A DNA stretch of 41,294 bases from Cytobacillus gottheilii (GTDB lineage Bacteria > Bacillota > Bacilli > Bacillales > Cytobacillaceae): NCBI RefSeq assembly GCF_900166665.1, contig NZ_LT800494.1, forward strand, positions 1,716,420 to 1,757,713, written 5' to 3'. Shown here piece after piece: positions 8,933-17,330 of the stretch. The notes under the pieces are model-generated. The model saw only the letters and a list, made by a program, of their open reading frames with translations. It did not search any database and was not told where the DNA came from. Position 1 is the stretch's first letter. Every line of letters starts with the position of its first letter. A program made the translations under genes and the position numbers.

Positions 8933-10411
8933 TTGGAAAAGGTAGATGTGTTTAAAGATATTGCCGAAAGAACTGGTGGTGATATCTATTTCGGAGTAGT
9001 AGGTGCTGTTCGTACAGGAAAATCAACATTTATTAAAAAATTTATGGAACTAGTTGTATTGCCAAGCATGGAAAACGAAGCTGAGCGTGCACGTACGCAG
9101 GATGAACTTCCTCAAAGTGCTGCCGGAAAAACAATCATGACGACAGAGCCGAAATTTGTTCCAAATCAGGCAGCATCTGTTCATGTTGATGAAGGACTCA
9201 ATGTGAATATTCGCCTTGTTGATTGTGTTGGTTACACAGTGCCTGGGGCAATGGGCTATGAAGATGAAAATGGTCCAAGAATGATCAATACTCCTTGGTA
9301 TGAAGAGCCAATTCCGTTTCATGAAGCTGCTGAAATTGGCACAAGAAAAGTTATTCAGGAGCATTCTACAATTGGAGTGGTTATTACTACGGACGGTACA
9401 ATTGGAGAGATCCCAAGATCCAGTTATTTAGAGGCAGAAGCTAGAGTAATTGACGAGCTGAAGGAAGTTGGGAAGCCATTTATTATGGTGATCAACAGCG
9501 TGCAGCCTCATCACCCGAATACAGAAGCATTAAGAGAGCAATTAGCTGAACAGTACGACATTCCAGTCCTTGCAATGAGCGTGGAAGGAATGAGAGAATC
9601 AGATGTTCTAAATGTCATGAGAGAGGCTCTGTATGAGTTCCCAGTCCTTGAAGTGAATGTTAACTTGCCTAGCTGGGTCATGGTTCTCCGCGAAGATCAT
9701 TGGCTGCGTGAGAGTTATCAGGAGGCAGTAAAGGAAACGGTTAAGGATATCAAAAGATTGAGAGATGTAGATCGTGTGGTCCACCAATTCGGAGACTTTG
9801 AGTTTATTGAACGGGCAGGATTAGCAGGAATCGAGATGGGGCAAGGGATCGCGGAGATTGATTTATTTGCTCCAGATGATTTGTATGATGATGTTCTGAA
9901 AGAAATTGTTGGTGTAGAGATAAGAGGGAAAGATCACCTTTTAGAGCTTATGCAGGAATTTTCCCATGCGAAAGCAGAGTATGACCAAATTTCTGATGCG
10001 CTTACAATGGTCAAACAGACGGGATATGGAATTGCTGCTCCATCGTTAGCGGATATGAGCTTAGATGAGCCGGAAATCACTCGTCATGGCTCGAGATTTG
10101 GGGTCCGATTAAAAGCAGTGGCACCATCCATCCATATGATTAAAGTGGATGTAGAATCTGAATTTTCACCGATCATCGGTACAGAGAAGCAAAGTGAAGA
10201 GTTGGTTCGCTACTTAATGCAAGACTTTGAGGATGATCCGCTTTCCATTTGGAATTCAGATATATTCGGCAGAAGCCTGAGTTCCATTGTTAGAGAAGGG
10301 ATTCAAGCGAAGCTTTCGCTTATGCCAGAAAATGCCCGCTATAAACTAAAAGAAACGCTAGAAAGAATTATTAATGAAGGATCAGGCGGACTGATCGCCA
10401 TTATCCTGTAA
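8933..10411 (+). CDS. spoIVA: Stage IV sporulation protein A, spore coat basement-layer ATPase
   Basis: SpoIVA polymerises with ATP hydrolysis on the forespore surface to form the platform on which the coat is built, and is also needed for cortex formation. The 492-residue protein is nearly identical in plan to B. subtilis SpoIVA: Walker A GAVRTGKS at 24-31 (K30), the TIMTTEP region at 68-73, and the Walker B aspartate in LVDCVG (D97). It ends in the conserved tail GGLIAIIL. The start is TTG at 8933 with AGGAGGGG at 8920-8927, agreeing with the conserved N-terminus MEKVDVFKDIAERTGGDIY. It is a single-gene unit flanked by terminators. Confidence 0.98.
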   Translation: MEKVDVFKDIAERTGGDIYFGVVGAVRTGKSTFIKKFMELVVLPSMENEAERARTQDELPQSAAGKTIMTTEPKFVPNQAASVHVDEGLNVNIRLVDCVGYTVPGAMGYEDENGPRMINTPWYEEPIPFHEAAEIGTRKVIQEHSTIGVVITTDGTIGEIPRSSYLEAEARVIDELKEVGKPFIMVINSVQPHHPNTEALREQLAEQYDIPVLAMSVEGMRESDVLNVMREALYEFPVLEVNVNLPSWVMVLREDHWLRESYQEAVKETVKDIKRLRDVDRVVHQFGDFEFIERAGLAGIEMGQGIAEIDLFAPDDLYDDVLKEIVGVEIRGKDHLLELMQEFSHAKAEYDQISDALTMVKQTGYGIAAPSLADMSLDEPEITRHGSRFGVRLKAVAPSIHMIKVDVESEFSPIIGTEKQSEELVRYLMQDFEDDPLSIWNSDIFGRSLSSIVREGIQAKLSLMPENARYKLKETLERIINEGSGGLIAIIL

Positions 10412-10431
10412 GTATATGGATGCATAACAAC

Positions 10432-10458
10432 GGACTCCTTTAAGGGGTCTTTTTTTTG
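10432..10458 (+). terminator. Terminator after spoIVA
   Basis: GGACTCC (10432-10438) pairs with GGGGTCT (10444-10450) through a short loop, with one G-U pair, followed by eight T residues. Confidence 0.75.
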
Positions 10459-10884
10459 TTTAGCTTCTTTCTGAATGATTGTTGTTTTAATAATCACTGT
10501 TAAAGGGGTTATAGTTCAATACTTGTTGATTAAACGAAAGAGTGCGAGACTCGGGCGGGACGTGAACTCGGCCGCCGCTAGGCAGGAAAGCAAGTGGTCT
10601 GAAATTGCAATTTCTGTACATTGAAAAACAAATATGTCTGCAAAAAACCGGCGATTAAAACAGAGTGTAGTTTTTAATTTTCTTTCATCTTTTTGGTTTG
10701 CTGATGTGGAAGAAGGGGAAACATCTTTCTAGTTGGCGTGTTACAGTTATATTTCAAAAAAGAAAAGATTCCCATTAAATCGTGAAATATTCTTGATATG
10801 CATAAATGATTGTGATAATCTTTTAACAGAATTACTGTTGTGATGCTTAAACCCTTATCACAAAAGGATTTTTTGCTTTATTGA
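10459..10884. other. Intergenic region spoIVA-hbs without a gene
   Basis: No convincing ORF on either strand. A GC-rich patch at about 10546-10595 (containing GGGCGGGACGTGAACTCGG) stands out in an otherwise AT-rich stretch. A TTGATA (10793) with GATAAT about 15 bases on is a weak promoter-like match. Confidence 0.5.
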
Positions 10885-10913
10885 TTGAAAAATTCCGCGA
10901 GTTGATATATGAT
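10885..10913 (+). promoter_or_regulatory. Sigma-A promoter of hbs
   Basis: TTGAAA (10885-10890), 17-base spacer, TATGAT (10908-10913). It predicts a leader of about 110 bases. The leader contains a perfect 7-bp inverted repeat, TATACGT (10932-10938) and ACGTATA (10943-10949). A weaker TTTACA (10966-10971) with TATTTA 16 bases on could be a second promoter. Confidence 0.65.
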
Positions 10914-11030
10914 AAGGCATGCTTAAACAAATATACGTCACAACGTATAGAATTCAGTAATTTTGTTTACAAATGAATGTAAGAATCTATTTACTGAGTT
11001 AGATTGTTTTTTTGGGAGGAGGTGAAAGTA

Positions 11031-11303
11031 ATGAACAAGACAGAACTAATCAACGCAGTTGCTGAAGCTAGCGAACTTTCCAAAAAGGATGCTACTAAAG
11101 CAGTCGATGCTGTTTTCGATACAATTTTAGAAGCGCTTAAAAACGGTGATAAAATTCAACTTATCGGTTTCGGAAACTTTGAAGTACGCGAGCGTGCAGC
11201 ACGTAAAGGCCGCAACCCGCAAACTGGCGAAGAAATCGAAATCGCTGCAAGCAAAGTTCCTGCTTTCAAACCAGGAAAAGCGCTTAAAGATGCAGTAAAA
11301 TAA
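11031..11303 (+). CDS. hbs: HU-type nucleoid protein HBsu
   Basis: The essential histone-like DNA-binding protein that compacts the nucleoid as a homodimer. The 90-residue protein is textbook HU: N-terminal helices [19 protein letters not shown], then [19 protein letters not shown], where the basic beta-arm with R/K residues and the conserved RNPQTG tip contact DNA, and the C-terminal [14 protein letters not shown]. The ATG at 11031 is preceded by GGGAGGAGGTGAAAG. An upstream in-frame ATG at 11004 is part of the leader and lacks a site. Monocistronic, with its own promoter and terminator. Confidence 0.97.
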   Translation: MNKTELINAVAEASELSKKDATKAVDAVFDTILEALKNGDKIQLIGFGNFEVRERAARKGRNPQTGEEIEIAASKVPAFKPGKALKDAVK

Positions 11304-11325
11304 TTAGTACATATATGTGCGATAG

Positions 11326-11360
11326 AAACCGCGAGATGATTCTCGCGGTTTTTGTTTTGT
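11326..11360 (+). terminator. Terminator after hbs
   Basis: AACCGCGAGA (11327-11336) pairs perfectly with TCTCGCGGTT (11341-11350) over a 4-base loop, followed by a T-rich tail. Confidence 0.92.
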
Positions 11361-11421
11361 ACCATAAAAAGAATAAACGAGCAGCATAGCAGGAGACCTT
11401 AGATAGTGAAGTAAGATGTCT

Positions 11422-11451
11422 TTGCTAGTCAGTCATAGAGTATGCTAATAT
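11422..11451 (+). promoter_or_regulatory. Putative sigma-A promoter of folE-mtrB
   Basis: TTGCTA (11422-11427), 18-base spacer, TAATAT (11446-11451), with TG one base before the -10 (extended -10). Confidence 0.5.
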
Positions 11452-11498
11452 GAAAGTTATGAGCTAGAAGAACCAGTGTTGATTAGGAGGAACCCATC

Positions 11499-12068
11499 AT
11501 GACATCAGTTAATACGGCGCAGATAGAAGAAGCGGTGCGACTCATATTAGAAGCAATAGGTGAAAATCCTAACAGAGAGGGATTATTGGATACACCAAAG
11601 CGAGTGGCGAAAATGTATGAAGAGGTCTTTATGGGCTTGAATCAAGACCCTAAAGAATATTTTCAAACTGTATTTGGCGAAGATCACGAAGAACTCGTGT
11701 TAGTGAAAGATATCCCTTTTTATTCAATGTGTGAACATCATCTAGTTCCATTCTTCGGTGTGGCACATGTTGCATATATTCCGAAAAACGGAAAGGTAAC
11801 AGGCTTAAGCAAGCTGGCGCGAGCGGTAGAAGCAGTTGCTAAACGGCCACAGCTTCAAGAGCGAATTACATCAACAGTTGCAGACTCTATACTTGAAACA
11901 TTAGAACCACATGGTGTTATGGTCGTTGTCGAAGCTGAACATATGTGCATGACAATGCGAGGTGTAAAAAAGCCTGGTTCTAAAACGATTACATCTGCTG
12001 TCAGAGGTGTCTTTGCAGAGGATGCGATTTCAAGATCAGAAGTACTTGCTCTCATTGGGAAAAAATAA
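11499..12068 (+). CDS. folE: GTP cyclohydrolase I (FolE, type IA)
   Basis: Converts GTP to 7,8-dihydroneopterin triphosphate, the first step of folate synthesis. The 189-residue protein shows the zinc and active-site signature [12 protein letters not shown] (C78, H81), a third zinc cysteine in [12 protein letters not shown] (near 150), and the substrate-binding [21 protein letters not shown]. The length is normal for B. subtilis FolE. ATG at 11499 follows TTAGGAGGAA at 11483-11492. It lies upstream of mtrB exactly as in B. subtilis, where folE (mtrA) and mtrB form an operon. Confidence 0.96.
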   Translation: MTSVNTAQIEEAVRLILEAIGENPNREGLLDTPKRVAKMYEEVFMGLNQDPKEYFQTVFGEDHEELVLVKDIPFYSMCEHHLVPFFGVAHVAYIPKNGKVTGLSKLARAVEAVAKRPQLQERITSTVADSILETLEPHGVMVVVEAEHMCMTMRGVKKPGSKTITSAVRGVFAEDAISRSEVLALIGKK

Positions 12069-12156
12069 TTATATGATGGCAGAGTCGCGGGAGATAGCTT
12101 ATCTGAATGGCTATTAACACCTCTGCCTTTAATACGTATAGATAAGGGTGATCGTG

Positions 12157-12384
12157 ATGGAAAGAAACGGCAGCGATTATATTGTCATTAAAGCTAAAGA
12201 AGATGGCGTAAATGTTATTGGGCTTACTAGAGGGTCTGATACGAAATTTCATCATTCTGAAAAGCTTGATGAAGGAGAGGTGCTGATCGCTCAATTTACG
12301 GAGCATACATCGGCTATTAAAATTAGAGGGAATGCCATTATCAATACCTCCTATGGAGAAATAGAAAGTGAAGCGAAAAAATAA
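12157..12384 (+). CDS. mtrB: TRAP, tryptophan-activated RNA-binding attenuation protein
   Basis: TRAP is an 11-subunit ring that, when loaded with tryptophan, wraps GAG/UAG-repeat RNA and represses trp genes by attenuation and translation block. The 75-residue form starting at ATG 12157 ([20 protein letters not shown]) has the family core [21 protein letters not shown] and [15 protein letters not shown]. That includes the K and R positions used for RNA binding and the T/G positions lining the tryptophan pocket. A GTG at 12148 is in frame, but AAGGGTGAT at 12143-12151 best serves 12157. The usual target, trpEDCFBA, is not in this window although its customary site between aroH and hisC is. Confidence 0.96.
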   Translation: MERNGSDYIVIKAKEDGVNVIGLTRGSDTKFHHSEKLDEGEVLIAQFTEHTSAIKIRGNAIINTSYGEIESEAKK

Positions 12385-12451
12385 GTATCTTCTAACCTGT
12401 GGCAGCATGCGAAATCCTTATATATTCCTCTAACATGGCAATGTTTTTTAT

Positions 12452-12750
12452 GGTATAATTGTCTCTGCCTTAAAGGAAGTATGTTCAGTGAAAAATAATG
12501 AACTAAAAGTTGCACTGCATATGCCTATTTTATAGAAATAAAATAAGGTTGTTTTGTTTGATGATAGAAAAACACTAATTGTCTTTGTTTTTATATATAC
12601 ATATTATTTTATTTGCGAAATTGAAAAACATAATAGATAGATCTGTTTGCCAACGGAGAGTATTGCTGATTCTTTAAGTAACGATTTAGGATTGGCAGTC
12701 TGTTCTAAATGGAAGATGGGTGAAAAACTTTTTGGATCAAGGGTGATTGC
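12452..12750 (+). promoter_or_regulatory. Extended -10 promoter and long leader before hepS
   Basis: TGG then TATAAT (12454-12459) is a perfect extended -10. The -35 position (TAACAT) is poor. Initiation near 12466 would give an AT-rich untranslated leader of about 285 bases ahead of hepS. I see no gene, known riboswitch, T-box or clear terminator in 12385-12750. Confidence 0.5.
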
Positions 12751-13566
12751 ATGCAAGATCTAACCACTAATTTAGCAGATGTGAAATCACAAATAAATGA
12801 GCATGTCAAACACTCATACTTATTTAAATATATTAAAGAACCAGTTATTGATGAAGATAAACTTCTTTTATTTACTTCTATTTTTTCTGATTATGACTTG
12901 CCAAAATCCAAAGCTGAGCAATACATTGTAACAGCAATGCTTGTCCAAATTGCTTTGGATACTCATGAACTCGTGGAAAATGGAGAGTTAGACGGCGAAT
13001 TCCATAAAAGCAGACAGTTGACCATATTAGCGGGAACCTATTATAGCGGACTTTATTATAAAATTTTATCTGCTCTCGAAGATGTTGGAATGATTCGTAC
13101 GCTTGCCGAAGGAATAAAAGAGGTTAATGAGCATAAAATTTCCGTTTACCGCAAAGACAGTAAACGTATAGATAATTTAATGGAATCGGTAAAAAAAATA
13201 GAGTCAGCCCTTTATGAAAGAGTTCTCACTCATTACAATAGTGATACGATCTTGCCTTTTACAGCAAACGTTTTATTTTACAGGAGGCTTCTAAAAGAAC
13301 GAGAGCTTTTCAATAATGAGGAACCATCGCTTTTGTTTGAAGCATTAGGAGATCTCATATTTTCAAAAACACACCTAAATAAAAGTTCAATGACAGTTAG
13401 AAGTGAATTATTGTCAGTTGTGGATTCATATATAGACCATGCACGGCGGGAAATTTCTCAGGAGCTTAACCAGATCCCTTATATGAACAACTTGCTAAAC
13501 AAAAGAATTCAAGAAATGATTCAATTTGATCAATATAAGGTTAAATCATATGCGGAGGAAGGGTAA
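12751..13566 (+). CDS. hepS: Heptaprenyl diphosphate synthase component I
   Basis: The small, non-catalytic-looking subunit of the two-part heptaprenyl diphosphate synthase; with HepT it makes the C35 side chain of menaquinone-7. The 271-residue, largely helical protein contains [17 protein letters not shown], the segment [18 protein letters not shown] and the [18 protein letters not shown] stretch typical of the family. It has no DDxxD motif, as expected. ATG at 12751 follows AAGGGTGATTGC. menG begins 2 bases after its stop, giving the conserved hepS-menG-hepT operon. Confidence 0.93.
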   Translation: MQDLTTNLADVKSQINEHVKHSYLFKYIKEPVIDEDKLLLFTSIFSDYDLPKSKAEQYIVTAMLVQIALDTHELVENGELDGEFHKSRQLTILAGTYYSGLYYKILSALEDVGMIRTLAEGIKEVNEHKISVYRKDSKRIDNLMESVKKIESALYERVLTHYNSDTILPFTANVLFYRRLLKERELFNNEEPSLLFEALGDLIFSKTHLNKSSMTVRSELLSVVDSYIDHARREISQELNQIPYMNNLLNKRIQEMIQFDQYKVKSYAEEG

Positions 13567-13568
13567 GT

Positions 13569-14276
13569 ATGCAACAATCTAAAGAAGAACGCGTCCATAA
13601 GGTGTTTGAAAAAATATATGGAAACTATGACAAAATGAATTCTGTTATTAGCTTTCAGCAGCATGTAAGATGGCGCAAAGATGTCATGAAACGCATGAAT
13701 GTTCCTAAAGGCGCAAAAGCGCTGGATGTTTGCTGCGGGACTGCTGATTGGACGATTTCCCTTGCTGATGCGGTTGGAGAACAAGGTCAAGTGGTCGGGC
13801 TGGACTTCAGCAAGAATATGCTGAAAATAGGAGAACAAAAAGTAAAAGAATTGCAATTGAATCAAGTGAAGCTGGTTCATGGAAATGCAATGGAACTCCC
13901 TTTCCCGGATCATTCATTTGATTTTGTAACCATTGGTTTTGGTCTTCGCAATGTTCCAGACTATTTGCAGGTTCTAAAAGAAATGCATCGCGTAGTGAAA
14001 CCAGGCGGCAAGGTCGTTTGTCTTGAAACATCACAGCCGACAATGCCGGGATACAAACAGCTGTTTTATTTATACTTTCGTCATATTATGCCGTTCTTTG
14101 GCAAATTGTTTGCAAAGAGCTTTGATGAGTATGCATGGCTGCATGAATCGGCTAAGGATTTCCCCGGTATGAAAGAACTAGCGCAGCTATTTAAAGAAGC
14201 TGGACTGACGAATGTTACCTATAAACCGTACAGTGGCGGAGCAGCTGCTGTTCACTTTGGGATGAAGGAAAAATAA
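13569..14276 (+). CDS. menG: Demethylmenaquinone methyltransferase
   Basis: Methylates demethylmenaquinone with S-adenosylmethionine, the last step of menaquinone synthesis, at the membrane surface. The 235-residue class I methyltransferase has SAM motif [19 protein letters not shown] near residues 46-63, [11 protein letters not shown] after it, and the UbiE/MenG signatures [21 protein letters not shown] and [30 protein letters not shown] lies just before ATG 13569, overlapping the end of hepS. Between the two subunits of heptaprenyl diphosphate synthase, it joins tail synthesis to quinone completion. Confidence 0.96.
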   Translation: MQQSKEERVHKVFEKIYGNYDKMNSVISFQQHVRWRKDVMKRMNVPKGAKALDVCCGTADWTISLADAVGEQGQVVGLDFSKNMLKIGEQKVKELQLNQVKLVHGNAMELPFPDHSFDFVTIGFGLRNVPDYLQVLKEMHRVVKPGGKVVCLETSQPTMPGYKQLFYLYFRHIMPFFGKLFAKSFDEYAWLHESAKDFPGMKELAQLFKEAGLTNVTYKPYSGGAAAVHFGMKEK

Positions 14277-14351
14277 TATTGGATCTGAATGCTTTGTTCA
14301 TTACTACGTGTATGATGCATTAGGGATTTATAAGCTAGGTGAGATGAAGAT

Positions 14352-15314
14352 ATGAAATTAAAAATGATGTACTCATTTTTGAATTCAGATATAAACGTGA
14401 TAGAAGAAGCATTGGAAAACGCCATTCAAGCCCAGTCACCGCTGCTTCACCAAGCTTCTCTGCATTTGCTTCAGGCAGGGGGGAAAAGGCTGCGTCCTGT
14501 ATTTGTTTTGCTTTCGGGCAAGTTTGGGGATTATGACATCGATAAAATGAAAAATGTAGCTGTCGCGCTTGAGCTTATTCATATGGCATCACTTGTGCAT
14601 GATGACGTTATTGATGATGCAGAGCTGCGGAGAGGGCAGCTGACGATAAAAGCAAAGTGGGACAACCGAATTGCTATGTATACGGGTGATTACATATTTG
14701 CGCGTGCACTAGAATTAATGGCGAATATTGAAAAGCCGTATGCACATCAAATATTATCTAATACACTAGTGGAACTTTGCATTGGTGAAATTGAGCAAAT
14801 AAAGGATAAATATAACTTTAATCAGAACATGCGGAGCTATTTGCGCCGTATTAAAAGAAAAACAGCGATTTTAATTGCTGTCAGCTGTCAGCTTGGAGCC
14901 ATTACAGCTGATGTAGAGGAAGAATTGCATAAGAAATTATACAAAATTGGTTATTATATTGGCATGTCCTATCAAATAATTGATGATGTGCTTGATTTTA
15001 GCGGAACAGAACAAGAACTTGGCAAACCTGCTGGCGGTGATCTTCTTCAAGGGAATATAACGCTTCCTGCCCTATTTGCCATAGAAAATAAAGAAATATA
15101 TGAAAAGATGGTTCTGGTTTCGGAGCATACATCACGCGAGCAAATCCAAGACATCATTACACTTATTAAAAGTTCAGGAGCCATTGAACGCTCTTTAAAG
15201 GTAAGTGACCAATACTTACAAAAGGCGCTGATCTTAATAGACGAACTGCCGCAAAACCGTTCAAAGCGAGCATTTCGAGATTTAGTAAGAGTCATCGGCA
15301 AAAGACGTTTTTAA
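14352..15314 (+). CDS. hepT: Heptaprenyl diphosphate synthase component II
   Basis: The catalytic trans-prenyltransferase subunit that elongates farnesyl diphosphate to heptaprenyl diphosphate together with HepS. The 320-residue protein shows both aspartate-rich metal-binding motifs: HDDVIDDAELRRG (D84, D85, D88) and IIDDVLDFSG (D211, D212, D215), plus the GGKRLRPVFVLLSGK substrate loop. ATG at 14352 follows TAGGTGAGATG. It is 75 bases after menG with no terminator between. About 110 bases separate its stop from the ndk start, with a new promoter there. Confidence 0.95.
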   Translation: MKLKMMYSFLNSDINVIEEALENAIQAQSPLLHQASLHLLQAGGKRLRPVFVLLSGKFGDYDIDKMKNVAVALELIHMASLVHDDVIDDAELRRGQLTIKAKWDNRIAMYTGDYIFARALELMANIEKPYAHQILSNTLVELCIGEIEQIKDKYNFNQNMRSYLRRIKRKTAILIAVSCQLGAITADVEEELHKKLYKIGYYIGMSYQIIDDVLDFSGTEQELGKPAGGDLLQGNITLPALFAIENKEIYEKMVLVSEHTSREQIQDIITLIKSSGAIERSLKVSDQYLQKALILIDELPQNRSKRAFRDLVRVIGKRRF

Positions 15315-15342
15315 ATGGATTCATATTCTAAGTTATTTCATT

Positions 15343-15370
15343 TGACAGAAAAATTCGAAGTTGAATAATT
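15343..15370 (+). promoter_or_regulatory. Putative sigma-A promoter of ndk
   Basis: TTGACA (15343-15348), 16-base spacer, AATAAT (15365-15370). The -35 lies in TTTGACA (15342-15348). An inverted copy TGTCAAA (15371-15377) follows the -10, then the 12-bp palindrome AATGTTAACATT (15380-15391), then another TTTGACA (15406-15412). Confidence 0.55.
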
Positions 15371-15442
15371 GTCAAATAAATGTTAACATTTCTATGGATT
15401 GTCCTTTGACAGCCATATACATATAACTTAGGAGTGGAGTCT

Positions 15443-15889
15443 ATGCAAAAGACGTTTTTGATGGTCAAGCCTGATGGGGTGCAGCGCAATTTAATTGGTG
15501 AAATTGTATCACGCTTTGAAAAGAAAGGCTTCCAATTAGCTGGAGCAAAATTAATGAGTATTCCAAAAGAGCTTGCCGAAGAGCATTACGGTGAACATAA
15601 AGAACGTCCATTTTTCGGTGAGCTTGTTGACTTTATCACTTCTGGTCCTGTTTTTGCGATGGTATGGGAAGGTGAAAATGTAATTGCAACTGCTCGTCAA
15701 ATGATGGGTTCTACAAATCCGAAGGACGCGGTCCCAGGTACTGTGCGCGGTGACTTTGGTGTCATTGTAGGGAAAAACATTATTCATGGATCAGATTCAC
15801 CTGAAAGTGCTGAGCGTGAAATTGGCTTATTCTTTAAACAGGAAGAGCTGGTTGAATACAATAAAGTAATGAATGAATGGATTAATTAA
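15443..15889 (+). CDS. ndk: Nucleoside-diphosphate kinase
   Basis: Transfers the gamma-phosphate of ATP to nucleoside diphosphates through a phosphohistidine, balancing NTP pools in the cytosol. The 148-residue protein starts [16 protein letters not shown] and contains [16 protein letters not shown] with catalytic H115, as well as the [18 protein letters not shown] core. ATG at 15443 is preceded by TAGGAGTGGAG. The in-frame GTG at 15434 lies inside that site. A terminator follows at 15989. The position between hepT and cheR agrees with B. subtilis. Confidence 0.97.
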   Translation: MQKTFLMVKPDGVQRNLIGEIVSRFEKKGFQLAGAKLMSIPKELAEEHYGEHKERPFFGELVDFITSGPVFAMVWEGENVIATARQMMGSTNPKDAVPGTVRGDFGVIVGKNIIHGSDSPESAEREIGLFFKQEELVEYNKVMNEWIN

Positions 15890-15988
15890 GAAGAATGTCC
15901 TTTTAAAGGTGTTGTCTCATTTAGGTTCTTTAACGGAGTCCAAATACCTTTATATTAAAAATCAACTATATTACGACAAACCTTTTCA

Positions 15989-16018
15989 AAAAACACTTGC
16001 TTTTGCAAGTGTTTTTTT
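15989..16018 (+). terminator. Terminator after ndk
   Basis: AAACACTTGC (15991-16000) pairs perfectly with GCAAGTGTTT (16005-16014) over a TTTT loop, followed by T residues. Confidence 0.9.
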
Positions 16019-16116
16019 GTAACCGCATTCAGTCTCTGTGGGAAATATAAGTGATTCTATTTTTATCTATTTTCCGTTATACTCTTAAATAGGACTATAG
16101 ATAGAGGAGAATACAA

Positions 16117-16890
16117 ATGGTTCAAGAATATCAGGAATTTATAATGAATATCAAGAAAAAGACAGGAATTGACCTCGGAGCTTATAAAGAAGCACAGATG
16201 AAAAGGCGGCTTGAGTCCTTATATGATAAAAAAGGATTTACTTCTTTTCGTGATTTTTTTCATGCGATCAATCAGGATAAGAATTTGCTCGATGATTTCT
16301 TGGACCGAATGACCATAAATGTGTCAGAGTTTTATCGGAACGCCAAACGATGGGAAGTGCTGGAAAATAAAGTACTGCCGCAGATTTATGCCAAAACAAA
16401 GCAGGTAAGAGTCTGGAGCGCAGCTTGTTCAACTGGTGAAGAACCCTATACTATTGCGATGATTATGTCTAAAGTACTTCCGCTCTCACAAATTAACATT
16501 CTCGCTACAGATCTGGATGAAAAGGTGATTGAACGTGCCCAGATAGGAATTTATCCTGAAAGATCATTAAATGAAGTTCCGGCTGATATGAAACAGAAAT
16601 ACTTTCATAAAGAAGGCAGCTTATACAAAGTTTCAGATGAAATAAAAAAAACGGTGACATTTAAAAATCAAAATCTGCTTTCCGATTCATTTGGTGGTCC
16701 TTTTGATTTAATTGTATGCCGAAATGTTCTCATCTATTTTACTGAAGAAGCCAAAGATGGCCTTTATTATAAATTTAGCCAGGCATTAAAGCCAGAAGGA
16801 TTCTTTTTTGTCGGCAGTACAGAACAGATCTTCAATCCAGGCAAGTATGGCTTTCAAACAGAAGATACATTCTTTTATAAGAAAAGCTGA
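16117..16890 (+). CDS. cheR: Chemotaxis protein methyltransferase CheR
   Basis: Methylates glutamates on chemoreceptor signalling helices with S-adenosylmethionine, working against CheB for adaptation. The 257-residue protein has the all-helical N-terminal CheR domain (ending near MTINVSEFYRNAKRWEVLE) and a Rossmann-type domain with SAM motif VWSAACSTGEEPYTIAMI near 99-116. Further on come ILATDLDEKVIERAQ and FDLIVCRNVLIYFTEE. ATG at 16117 follows AGAGGAG at 16103-16109. A TATACT at 16078 has only a weak -35. As in B. subtilis it stands alone between ndk and the aromatic genes, away from the main che operon. Confidence 0.96.
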   Translation: MVQEYQEFIMNIKKKTGIDLGAYKEAQMKRRLESLYDKKGFTSFRDFFHAINQDKNLLDDFLDRMTINVSEFYRNAKRWEVLENKVLPQIYAKTKQVRVWSAACSTGEEPYTIAMIMSKVLPLSQINILATDLDEKVIERAQIGIYPERSLNEVPADMKQKYFHKEGSLYKVSDEIKKTVTFKNQNLLSDSFGGPFDLIVCRNVLIYFTEEAKDGLYYKFSQALKPEGFFFVGSTEQIFNPGKYGFQTEDTFFYKKS

Positions 16891-16895
16891 AATAG

Positions 16896-17153
16896 TCTGG
16901 GGACATATTGAATACGACCGTAGAACCGAATGATTAGGGGGATCTTACTAATCATTCGGTTTTTTTATTTGTTATTTTCAATATATCTTTTTACATAAGT
17001 GTAATGGAGCTTGCGGACACTTGACTCCTGCGGGCAATAGAGGAGGCTCAGCTTCCTCCCCACGGAAAGCAGGTGTCTGCAGCACAGGTGGAACGGACGA
17101 GTTTAAGTACCAAACCATGAGGTTTTAGAAATATTATTTTAGCTTTGTCCCCG
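16896..17153. repeat. Dispersed structured repeat, copy A
   Basis: About 258 bases between cheR and aroC resembling 23758-24022. Shared parts in order: (G)GGGACATA near the start, the AACCGAATG...CATTCGGTT hairpin, CTCCTGCGGGCAATAGAGGA (CTCCTGTGGGCAATAGAGGA in copy B), CAGGTGGAACGGAC, GTTTAA, TTTTAGAAATA, and a closing TTTGTCCCC inverted relative to the start. The ends GGGGACA (16899-16905) and TGTCCCC (17146-17152) are inverted repeats. No coding capacity. It looks like an interspersed intergenic element that has brought its own terminator. The remaining 17154-17330 holds the aroC leader, with no gene. Confidence 0.78.
16924..16968 (+). terminator. Terminator after cheR, part of repeat copy A
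   Basis: AACCGAATGATTAG (about 16924-16937) pairs with CTAATCATTCGGTT (16948-16961), followed by a T run. An almost identical hairpin occurs at 23792-23831 in repeat copy B. Confidence 0.88.
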
Positions 17154-17330
17154 TTATTCTTATCAAAGTGCATCACCACTCTGCTTTTCTCCTTCAATTC
17201 TTCATGGTAAAATGACTGCAATCACTCAAACAAGAAATTTTTCAGAAATTCAAAAATTTTTCTATGTTTACATAAAGGCATATGTTATATTGATACATAA
17301 TCCTTTAACAAGTTGAAGGGGGAAAGAGTT

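Noticed and set aside
17270..17300. Sigma-A promoter for aroC from TTTACA and TATATT
   Set aside because: The spacing between the elements is about 13 bases, too short for a convincing promoter.
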